A DNA stretch of 64,000 bases from JAUILH01 sp965230535. Its GTDB lineage: Bacteria > Bacteroidota > Bacteroidia > Flavobacteriales_D > JAUILH01. Shown here piece by piece: positions 31,879-39,083 of the stretch. The stretch's first letter is position 1. Each line of letters starts with the position of its first letter. A program made the position numbers and the translations under genes. The notes below the pieces were generated by a model. That model was not told the DNA's origin. It saw nothing but the letters and a program-made list of their open reading frames with translations, and made no database searches. The DNA is taken from assembly GCA_965230535.1 (NCBI GenBank), contig OZ246010.1, forward strand, positions 930,001-994,000. Reading direction: 5' to 3'.

Positions 31879-34113
31879 TTATCTTTTTAAGAATTTACGT
31901 GAAGCTGTGGTACCATCGTACTTCTTCAATGTAATGATATACATTCCCGCTACAAAAGAATCTGTGTTGATCACATCAGTGGCATTTCCGGTCTGAAGCA
32001 TTCTTCCGTTCAAATCCTGAATGGCATAGGTGTAATCGTAAGCTGACTCAACAGCCACTCTTAGCTGACCTTCTGTTGGATTAGGATATACTGTAAAGTC
32101 GATTTCCTCAAGTGTTGGTTCATTAACAGATAAGAAACCGTCCTTATCAGAAACAAATACCGGACGCATCATTAAACTTCCATCAAAGCCAGTATTGGTC
32201 CAGAAGGAACCAGTGTTATAGAAAATTCTATCCGAGTTATCTCTGTTTCTATCAAAACCAATGTTCAGGACATCAGGGTCGCTCTTAGCCCACCCAATAT
32301 AATAAGTTCCGTTTACTTCTACCCTCAAGCCATCATTGCCACTGGCATCTTTCAAAAAGTACTCAACAAAACCATTCTTGTCGTTAGAATAAATTGGGCT
32401 TTCACCATGTAATGCCGGTGTTTGGTAGATAATTGAACCGGGTTTTCCAGCTCCATCATCTTCCCATATGGTTAATCGGATTAATTTCTGACTTACATCT
32501 TCAACCGATGGCGCCCAATGGATCATAATTGATCGAATTGAATCTGCCTGCATCACATCATATTGGTAGGCAACAAAAGCACCTGATCCCCAGATTCCCC
32601 ACGCCCATTCAGCACTGCCATCATCATAAGCATAATAATTAGACAAAACCTGGTCATAGGTCACTGTATCATTTAGTTGCAATAATGGCGCATTATCCGT
32701 TTCAATTGAATGACAAATTTGGAAAGTGGCACAAGTATCGTTAACACTTGTATCCAATTCAAACCCAATCTTAGGATAAATGACATCCTTAAATATTCCT
32801 GCTGCAATGTTTGGGTTACCAGCATCTGAAAACGCTATTGAATCTAACTTAACGCCTTCAAATTTAGTGTACATCTGAGCTGTTCCCTCAAAAAGGTTTT
32901 CCGTAATGTTGTTCATATTATTGACAACCATATAGGAAGTATCGACTGTATAAAAGTCAGGATCCCATTTGTAATGCTTCCATGGCATTGAAGTGTAATC
33001 ATTCAATATCCCATAAGATTCGTATTGAAATGCCACATCAGCAAAAATAGAATCTGACAAAGGACGGTCGTTCAGATACACATAATCAATATGCCAGTGA
33101 TCCAGATTTCCGGCAAGAGAACCATAATTTTTAAACCTAAACCTAAAGCCATCTTTGTAATACTGAAGGTCAGTTTGCGGAATCTCTAAATGTGCATAAT
33201 AGAAAGTATCCTCCTGAAGTCCTGTATTTGCAAAGCTGGCAAAATAGAACCATTCGCTGGAATCCGGGGCCCATAATTCAACAACTAAAGAGTCTTCGAT
33301 CTCCGGCACTTCTCCTAATCCGGTTGGTTGGTAGAAAAAACTCAAAACTGTGGTGCTCGATTCATGTCCGGCCATATTAATAGGCTTAGAGGTCAGGAAA
33401 TCAGCTTCTCCGTATGGTGCTCCAACACTTGTGAAATCGTAAGGGTAGCCATTTTCATTCAGGCCATCAAAAGTGGCGACTCCCACAGTTGGTGGATTAA
33501 TGGCGTATCTACTATTTCTGCAGGCATATTTATCGACCCAGATGAAATTTGTATCTCTCAGAGTTGGAGAAACTAAATAGATCGTACTCGAGTCTTGTCT
33601 GATATCCACCAACCAGGTAGTATCATTCATATCTCCTGTGATCATCAAGCTTGAATCGTGCACATCATATGGTGGCCAAAGCTCCAGTGTATCAAACGTA
33701 AACGGATAAACGCACAAATCGTAATGTACCAATTCTACTGGTGCGAAAGCCGTTCTTGTGAAGACAACACTGTCTGCAGTTGAGAGTGTATCGTATACAT
33801 AGGTGAATGTGGTATCCAAAGCAAACGAATCCATGGCAATGGGAGCTGTATTGGTCAAATCCCACAACAAATGGTGAATGGTATCCTGAACGTTTGCGTC
33901 ACTGGCCTGTGCATCATAGGGCACAAATTTATCTCGCGCAAAGTCGTCTCTAATGGGTAAATCAAGCGTATCAAAAAAGTAGATAAACTGTTGATCTAAA
34001 TTTCTTTTTTCCTTTTTGTGAAGACTCTGATTAGTCTGAAGTGGGTTTAATTTTTCCACCTGACCAAAAGTGACACCAGAAAACAGCAGTAATAATAATG
34101 TAAGTTGTTTCAT
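31879..34113 (-). CDS. Secreted protein of unknown function with T9SS type A sorting domain
   Basis: 744 residues. Signal peptide (1-17, LLLLFSGVTFGQ), a large beta-rich body without recognised enzyme motifs, a run near the N-terminus of tandem aspartate/threonine-rich strands (about 60-190), a MAM/jellyroll-like section (about 215-340; ESSTTVLSFFYQPTG, RFRFKNYG) and a type A sorting domain (about 660-744; FTVYPNPTEGQL to SRKFLKR). It is exported across the outer membrane by T9SS. It sits between the PASTA gene (6 bp) and rluD (3 bp), an arrangement I believe is conserved in Flavobacteriales next to ddl, hinting at a cell-envelope role. Confidence 0.82.
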   Translation of the reverse strand: MKQLTLLLLLFSGVTFGQVEKLNPLQTNQSLHKKEKRNLDQQFIYFFDTLDLPIRDDFARDKFVPYDAQASDANVQDTIHHLLWDLTNTAPIAMDSFALDTTFTYVYDTLSTADSVVFTRTAFAPVELVHYDLCVYPFTFDTLELWPPYDVHDSSLMITGDMNDTTWLVDIRQDSSTIYLVSPTLRDTNFIWVDKYACRNSRYAINPPTVGVATFDGLNENGYPYDFTSVGAPYGEADFLTSKPINMAGHESSTTVLSFFYQPTGLGEVPEIEDSLVVELWAPDSSEWFYFASFANTGLQEDTFYYAHLEIPQTDLQYYKDGFRFRFKNYGSLAGNLDHWHIDYVYLNDRPLSDSIFADVAFQYESYGILNDYTSMPWKHYKWDPDFYTVDTSYMVVNNMNNITENLFEGTAQMYTKFEGVKLDSIAFSDAGNPNIAAGIFKDVIYPKIGFELDTSVNDTCATFQICHSIETDNAPLLQLNDTVTYDQVLSNYYAYDDGSAEWAWGIWGSGAFVAYQYDVMQADSIRSIMIHWAPSVEDVSQKLIRLTIWEDDGAGKPGSIIYQTPALHGESPIYSNDKNGFVEYFLKDASGNDGLRVEVNGTYYIGWAKSDPDVLNIGFDRNRDNSDRIFYNTGSFWTNTGFDGSLMMRPVFVSDKDGFLSVNEPTLEEIDFTVYPNPTEGQLRVAVESAYDYTYAIQDLNGRMLQTGNATDVINTDSFVAGMYIITLKKYDGTTASRKFLKR

Positions 34114-34119
34114 ATAATT

Positions 34120-34953
34120 CTATTCGACCTCACCATCATCTGGCAGAGAAGTTCCAAACCATAATGTCACCTCCGTTCCTGCCGCGATAACAGAACTTCT
34201 TCCTCCTGTTGGCGATTGTCTTACAACAATGGCATTCAATGAATCATCTACAGACTGACAAGTTTCGCATCCGGCATTCAACATCAATAGTGACGCACCA
34301 GATAAACGTTTATTTGCTTCAATTATTGTTAGGCCCACTACATCAGGCAGGTTCACAGATTTGGGTTTCCCTTGTCCAACAAGCAATGTCAACTTAGACC
34401 TCAATGGTAACTTAATACCAGAAGGAATTTCTCCGTCTTTGTTCTTCAAACTCTTTCCTTCATAGAGTAAATCCAAAACGAAATTATCATCATGTGGAAT
34501 CTGTTTCACCTCAACGCTAAACCCTCTTGTCAGCAATTTGGTTTCCGCCAACCTTCTGGATCTGTATATCACATTTGGCACTTCTCTTCCCGGAGGTAGT
34601 TTCGATTGAACTTTTAAGCTGATCACACGGTCTTTTTTCACTTTAAAACCACTACTATCTGAAGAAACTGGTTCCTGGTTCACAACTGTTCCGGCTTCAA
34701 ATCCTTCAATGAAAACAGAATCAACTTCAACTTTCAATCCCAGTTTTTCAATGTCTTTGGCCGCATCAGCCGCATCCATTCCAAAATAATTCCCAACAGA
34801 AATTTGCTCTTCTTTCCCTTGTCTTGTATACGAATCAAGATGATTCATTAAGAAATGGAAAATCAGGTAAGAGACCAATATTGCCAGACCTATGTTTAAC
34901 CATAAAGGCCAGGAAATTAAAAATCTACCAAATGCTTTTAACTTGTTTTTCAT
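34120..34953 (-). CDS. Membrane-anchored PASTA-domain protein (no kinase domain)
   Basis: 277 residues. One N-terminal transmembrane helix (about 13-33) and then three PASTA domains (about 48-115, 118-192 and 195-270; SVGNYFGMDAADAAKDIEKLGL, EVPNVIYRSRRLAETKLLTRGF and NLPDVVGLTIIEANKRLSGA mark their starts). PASTA domains bind peptidoglycan or muropeptides; in Firmicutes and Actinobacteria they are fused to Ser/Thr kinases or penicillin-binding proteins, but here they stand alone. The divergent neighbour is ddl, a peptidoglycan precursor gene, supporting a wall-linked role. Confidence 0.85.
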   Translation of the reverse strand: MKNKLKAFGRFLISWPLWLNIGLAILVSYLIFHFLMNHLDSYTRQGKEEQISVGNYFGMDAADAAKDIEKLGLKVEVDSVFIEGFEAGTVVNQEPVSSDSSGFKVKKDRVISLKVQSKLPPGREVPNVIYRSRRLAETKLLTRGFSVEVKQIPHDDNFVLDLLYEGKSLKNKDGEIPSGIKLPLRSKLTLLVGQGKPKSVNLPDVVGLTIIEANKRLSGASLLMLNAGCETCQSVDDSLNAIVVRQSPTGGRSSVIAAGTEVTLWFGTSLPDDGEVE

Positions 34954-34962
34954 CTACTCGAA

Positions 34963-34990
34963 CAAATATAGAAATTTCACCCATCTCAAA
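34963..34990 (-). promoter_or_regulatory. Promoter of the PASTA operon
   Basis: Minus strand TTTG (34990-34987), a 16-nt spacer and TATATTTG (34970-34963), an exact TAnnTTTG, 9 nt before the ATG at 34953. Confidence 0.55.
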
Positions 34991-35087
34991 GCACGGATAA
35001 TGAGTTAATGTATATCAACAATAGTGTATTGGTAACTCTTAATTGATTATTTGCAAAAATACCTGTTCGCAGACTTAAATTGCGATT

Positions 35088-36059
35088 ATGAAATTAAGAA
35101 TTGCGGCTATTTGCGGAGGTTATTCATCTGAAAAGGTGATTTCGCATAAAAGTATTGGTACCATCATCGATCATTTGGATGAGAATTTGTTTGAGGCCTT
35201 TAAAGTAGAAATCACACAAGATGAATGGCTTTGTCATCATGAAGGGAATACCTACCCGATAAACAAAAACAATTTTGGTGTAGATGCTTTAGACATGCAA
35301 TTCGATTTTGCCTACATCATGATTCATGGTACACCAGGTGAAGATGGCAAACTTCAGGCTTATTTCGACATGTTGTCCATTCCCTATGCGGGTTGTTCCC
35401 AAATGGCTTCTACCCTCACCTTTGACAAATGGGCCTGTAATAATTTGCTCAGTGGTTTCGATATCAATTGCGCACAATCTGTGCTTGTGAGACCAGGAGA
35501 TAACTACGATTCCAAAGCAATTGCAAAGAAATTAGGCTTCCCCATGTTTGTAAAACCTAACGACGGTGGGTCAAGCTTTGGTATTAGCAAAGTCAATGCA
35601 GCTGAAGAATTGGATACAGCAGTAGAAAAGGCCATGAGAGAAGGTAGCAATGCCATCATAGAATCATTCATAGAAGGATATGAAATCACGATTGGTGCTT
35701 TTAAAAACAAGGAAGGTATTCAGGTTTTGCCAATCACACAGATTTTAACCGACAATGAATTCTTTGATTTTGAGGCGAAATACGATGGCGCTTCATCAGA
35801 AATCACACCTGCCGATATTCCGGAAGAAGACGCAAGTAAGGCTGTTCAAATTGTTAAACAAGTTTATCAATTACTCGGACTGGACGGTATTGTAAGAATC
35901 GATTTTATGGTTTCAAATGGTACGCCCTATTTGATTGAAGTAAATACCGTTCCGGGGTTCAGTCCGGCAAGTATTGTCCCTCAGCAACTCAGAGCAGATG
36001 GAAGAACCATCAAAGAAACGCTCACAGAAATCATCCAATTGGCCCACGCACCAAAATAA
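35088..36059 (+). CDS. ddl: D-alanine--D-alanine ligase
   Basis: 323 residues, ATP-grasp fold. N-terminal ICGGYSSEKVISHKS (about 8-22; the Glu binds the first D-Ala), MIHGTPGEDGKLQAYFD (about 84-100), FVKPNDGGSSFGISKV (about 155-170; ATP-binding Lys and the omega-loop Ser) and IRIDFMVSNGTPYLIEVNTVPGF (about 272-294; Mg2+ ligands Asp, Glu, Asn). It makes D-Ala-D-Ala for peptidoglycan. A degenerate -7 box (TTAAATTG at 35075-35082) lies 5 nt before the ATG. Confidence 0.95.
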   Translation: MKLRIAAICGGYSSEKVISHKSIGTIIDHLDENLFEAFKVEITQDEWLCHHEGNTYPINKNNFGVDALDMQFDFAYIMIHGTPGEDGKLQAYFDMLSIPYAGCSQMASTLTFDKWACNNLLSGFDINCAQSVLVRPGDNYDSKAIAKKLGFPMFVKPNDGGSSFGISKVNAAEELDTAVEKAMREGSNAIIESFIEGYEITIGAFKNKEGIQVLPITQILTDNEFFDFEAKYDGASSEITPADIPEEDASKAVQIVKQVYQLLGLDGIVRIDFMVSNGTPYLIEVNTVPGFSPASIVPQQLRADGRTIKETLTEIIQLAHAPK

Positions 36060-36099
36060 ATAGCTTATTTTTACGTTTTTGATTCACAACTTTGGTTCA

Positions 36100-36807
36100 A
36101 TGAAACGGCTGTTAGCATTCATCTTTTTGGCAACTATGACTTTATCCAGTTCAGCGCAATTGGATAAACCTAAAAACCGGTCCGGAGATTTTTCCGGAAA
36201 GAAAAGACGTTTTCATTTTGGATTTTCACTTGGATTTAACCGGACTTCTTTCTTTCACGATTTAAAACCAGATTTTACGTTTCAGGATTCTCTTTTAGGT
36301 CTTGGTGTTAAACCAACCCCGGGATTCAACCTGAATATTTTAAGTTCACTTCACATAGACAACAACTGGAAGTTGAGATTTCTTCCGGGAATTTCTTTTC
36401 AGGACAGACAAATGCTTTACAAGTTTGTGATTGATGGAGAAATAGAAACCATTGAACACAGAGTTGAATCAACTTATATTGATTTTCCATTGTTGTTGAA
36501 ATGGAGAACTAACAGAATCAATAACTGGTGTGTTTATTTAATTGGCGGTGGTCAGTTCAGTATTGACATGGCCAGTAGAGAAAGCGTGAACACCACAGAA
36601 GCTGTGGTTAGAATCAAAAAAACGGATTATGCGGCACAAATTGGAGGCGGTATGGACTTCTTCCTACCCTATTTCAAATTCGGTGTTGAATTAAAGATGA
36701 GTGCAGGACTGCCAAACATCCTCATTCCTGAAAACAACATGCTTTCGGACCCAATTTCAAGATTGCGTTCACAAGTTTGGCTTCTATCTTTTACTTTTGA
36801 GGGCTAA
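36100..36807 (+). CDS. porT: Type IX secretion system protein PorT
   Basis: 235 residues from the ATG at 36100; an upstream in-frame codon at 36079 would add residues before the signal peptide. Signal peptide (1-19, LATMTLSSSAQ), then an eight-stranded outer-membrane barrel. PorT-like features are GFSLGFNRTSFFHDL, GFNLNILSSLHIDNNWKLRFLPGISFQDR (spanning about 74-102) and the end GVELKMSAGLPNIL...RLRSQVWLLSFTFEG. PorT is needed for T9SS secretion and gliding. In many Flavobacteriia it sits beside ubiE; here it sits between ddl and an FAD oxidoreductase. A CAACTTTG box (36087-36094) lies 5 nt before the ATG. Confidence 0.82.
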   Translation: MKRLLAFIFLATMTLSSSAQLDKPKNRSGDFSGKKRRFHFGFSLGFNRTSFFHDLKPDFTFQDSLLGLGVKPTPGFNLNILSSLHIDNNWKLRFLPGISFQDRQMLYKFVIDGEIETIEHRVESTYIDFPLLLKWRTNRINNWCVYLIGGGQFSIDMASRESVNTTEAVVRIKKTDYAAQIGGGMDFFLPYFKFGVELKMSAGLPNILIPENNMLSDPISRLRSQVWLLSFTFEG

Positions 36808-38351
36808 TGCCTGAGATAGTAGAAATATTTCTAAGACCGGAACATGCATACGACGAAACTGAAATTCGTAATGCTGTCATCAATTCCAAAAGAATCAAAG
36901 CAGAAAAATTAAGTGGTTTTCACGTTTTGAGAAGATCTATTGATGCGCGAAAAAAACCGATCCAGTATTTCCTTCGGGTTGAAGTCTTTATTGATGAAGA
37001 TTATGTTCCAAAAGAACATCCTACTCTCATCCCCAAACAAATTGACCCCAATAAAGAAGTTCACATCATAGGCTTTGGTCCTGCAGGCATGTTTGCCGCC
37101 CTTAAATGCATTGAATTGGGTATTAAACCTGTTGTATATGAAAGGGGAAAGCAAGTTCGTGAGCGGAGACGCGATCTGGCCAAACTGACCAGAGAACATG
37201 TCGTTAATCCTGAAAGTAATTACTGTTTCGGAGAAGGCGGTGCCGGCACATATTCTGACGGCAAACTCTACACCAGATCTAAGAAACGCGGAGACCTCAA
37301 CCTGGTCTTAAACACACTTGTAAAATTTGGCGCACCGGAAACCATTTTAACAGATGCACATCCTCACATTGGCACCAACAAACTACCTCTGATCATAGAA
37401 AATATCAGAGAGTTTATTTTGGAGCATGGTGGTGAGATTCATTTCAACAGCAAACTCACCAATCTTGACATTGAAAATGGTTCCATTAAATCGCTTTATG
37501 TCAACGACAAGAAAGTAGACTGCCAGCGCGTAATTCTGGCTACCGGGCATTCGGCCAGAGATATTTTTGAATTGCTCCATCAAAACAATGTCCTTATTGA
37601 AGCCAAGCCTTTCGCACTTGGTGTTCGTGTAGAACATCCTCAAAAAGTCATAGATCAGATCCAATACAAATGCAAAGACAGAGGTGAATTTTTACCGCCC
37701 GCTTCTTATTCGCTTGTTCAGCAAGTTAATGGCAGAGGAGTCTATAGTTTTTGTATGTGTCCCGGAGGCATTATTGCGCCTTGTGCCACTGATGTTGAGG
37801 AAGTGGTTGTTAATGGTTGGTCACCTTCCAAAAGAGACAATCCTTACGCCAATTCAGGAATGGTGGTTGAAATTAAACTGGAAGATTTGGACACAGATAA
37901 GTTCGGTCCTCTGGCTGGTGTGGAGTTTCAAAAAGACATTGAAAAGAGAGCATGGATAGCCGGCGGAAAAACTCAACAGGTTCCGGGTCAACGCATGCTC
38001 GATTTCATCCATAAAAAACAAAGTCAAAACCTGCCCAAATCCTCATACATTCCGGGTGTGATCCCTTACAATCTGTGGGATGTTTTCCCTGATTTTGTTG
38101 CCAGGGCATTAGCAGGTGGTTTCAAGGCTTTCGGTAAAAAAATGCCGGCTTATTACACCAATGACGCGCTCTTGCATGCTGTGGAAAGCAGAACATCTTC
38201 CCCGGTTCGAATTCCTAGAGACAAGTCAACTTTTAAACACACTGAATTATCTAATCTGTTTCCTTGTGGTGAGGGCGCGGGATATGCCGGTGGAATTGTG
38301 AGTGCTGCCATAGATGGCATGCGTTGCGCGGAAGCAAGTACTCAGGACTGA
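36807..38351 (+). CDS. FAD-dependent dehydrogenase/oxidoreductase (COG2509-like)
   Basis: 514 residues, cytoplasmic. A short N-terminal alpha/beta domain (about 1-80) precedes a Rossmann FAD motif HIIGFGPAGMFAALKCIELG (about 86-105), a CFGEGGAGTYSDGKLYTR segment (about 139-156), a second dinucleotide-type ILATGHSARD (about 243-252) and a C-terminal NLFPCGEGAGYAGGIVSAAIDG (about 486-507). These match the family of large FAD-dependent dehydrogenases related to YhiN/geranylgeranyl-reductase-like flavoproteins. The substrate is not known. Its ATG shares one base with the porT stop (TAATG), and its stop overlaps the TrmH gene's stop region by 10 bp. Confidence 0.82.
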   Translation: MPEIVEIFLRPEHAYDETEIRNAVINSKRIKAEKLSGFHVLRRSIDARKKPIQYFLRVEVFIDEDYVPKEHPTLIPKQIDPNKEVHIIGFGPAGMFAALKCIELGIKPVVYERGKQVRERRRDLAKLTREHVVNPESNYCFGEGGAGTYSDGKLYTRSKKRGDLNLVLNTLVKFGAPETILTDAHPHIGTNKLPLIIENIREFILEHGGEIHFNSKLTNLDIENGSIKSLYVNDKKVDCQRVILATGHSARDIFELLHQNNVLIEAKPFALGVRVEHPQKVIDQIQYKCKDRGEFLPPASYSLVQQVNGRGVYSFCMCPGGIIAPCATDVEEVVVNGWSPSKRDNPYANSGMVVEIKLEDLDTDKFGPLAGVEFQKDIEKRAWIAGGKTQQVPGQRMLDFIHKKQSQNLPKSSYIPGVIPYNLWDVFPDFVARALAGGFKAFGKKMPAYYTNDALLHAVESRTSSPVRIPRDKSTFKHTELSNLFPCGEGAGYAGGIVSAAIDGMRCAEASTQD

Positions 38352-39052
38352 CGATATACCTCAGACAAAACAACTGTGGTTGCCATAGATACGTTTAGAG
38401 ACTCTTGTCCGTTTCCTCCGGGAATTTTGATCTTATTTGCACAATTATCAGAAATTTCCTGACTAATTCCGTTGGCCTCATTTCCCATAACATAGATGCA
38501 GTTTTCTTTCGAAATTTCTGCATCATAAATAGAATCCCCTTCCAAATCGAGCACGAAAGATTCTCCACTAAATTCTTTTAAGTAATTAGCAAGATCAACA
38601 TACAATACCGGAAGCCTGAAGATTCCCCCCATAGAAGCTCTCACAACTTTTGGATTGTAACAGTCTACAGAATTTTCAGAACAAATAATTCCATCGGCTC
38701 CAAACCAATTGGCTGACCTAATAATGGTTCCTAAATTTCCGGGATCACGCACATCATCCAGTCCAACGAAAAGCCCTTTATCTGGTATGTCCCAATTTTT
38801 GTATTTCACCACAGCTATTGATTGATGAGGTGTTTTTTGGGTCGATATTCTTTCCAGATCCTGAGAACTACTTAGATGAAAATCAGCTTCAATTTGCATG
38901 GGCTCGGTTGAATACACACTGTGAACATCAAAATTTGATGCCAGTGCTTCTTCGACCATCTTCCTTCCTTCAACCAGAAAAAGCCGTTCTTTATCACGAT
39001 TCTTCTTCAATTGAAGTGATTTTATCCATTTTATTGTGTTTCTTGAAATCAC
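38342..39052 (-). CDS. TrmH/SpoU family RNA 2'-O-methyltransferase
   Basis: 236 residues from a GTG at 39052 that gives the usual N-terminus (MISRNTIKWIKSL...ERLFLVEGRKMVEEAL), the RNA 2'-O-ribose methyltransferase substrate-binding domain (about 1-85). The SPOUT knot follows: GLDDVRDPGNLGTIIRSANWFG (about 96-117), VRASMGGIFRLPV (about 140-152), YVMGNEANGIS (about 194-204) and IPGGNGQESLNVSMATTVVL (about 213-232). The target is rRNA or tRNA and cannot be fixed from sequence. It is divergent from tamL with only 31 bp between starts, and the two promoters overlap face to face. Confidence 0.92.
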   Translation of the reverse strand: MISRNTIKWIKSLQLKKNRDKERLFLVEGRKMVEEALASNFDVHSVYSTEPMQIEADFHLSSSQDLERISTQKTPHQSIAVVKYKNWDIPDKGLFVGLDDVRDPGNLGTIIRSANWFGADGIICSENSVDCYNPKVVRASMGGIFRLPVLYVDLANYLKEFSGESFVLDLEGDSIYDAEISKENCIYVMGNEANGISQEISDNCANKIKIPGGNGQESLNVSMATTVVLSEVYRQS

Positions 39053-39066
39053 CTAATATTGATTTG

Positions 39067-39082
39067 TAGATTTGCAAATATA
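39067..39082. promoter_or_regulatory. Abutting face-to-face promoters of trmH-like gene and tamL
   Basis: Plus strand TAGATTTG (39067-39074), an exact TAnnTTTG, with TTG at 39043-39045 (21-nt spacer), 9 nt before the tamL ATG. Minus strand TATATTTG (39082-39075), also exact, 22 nt before the GTG at 39052. The two boxes touch (TAGATTTGCAAATATA), so each transcript would begin across the other's promoter. Confidence 0.55.
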
Positions 39083-39083
39083 A

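Noticed and set aside
36079..36099. Upstream start for porT
   Set aside because: It would put seven residues before an already complete signal peptide and would include the candidate promoter box.
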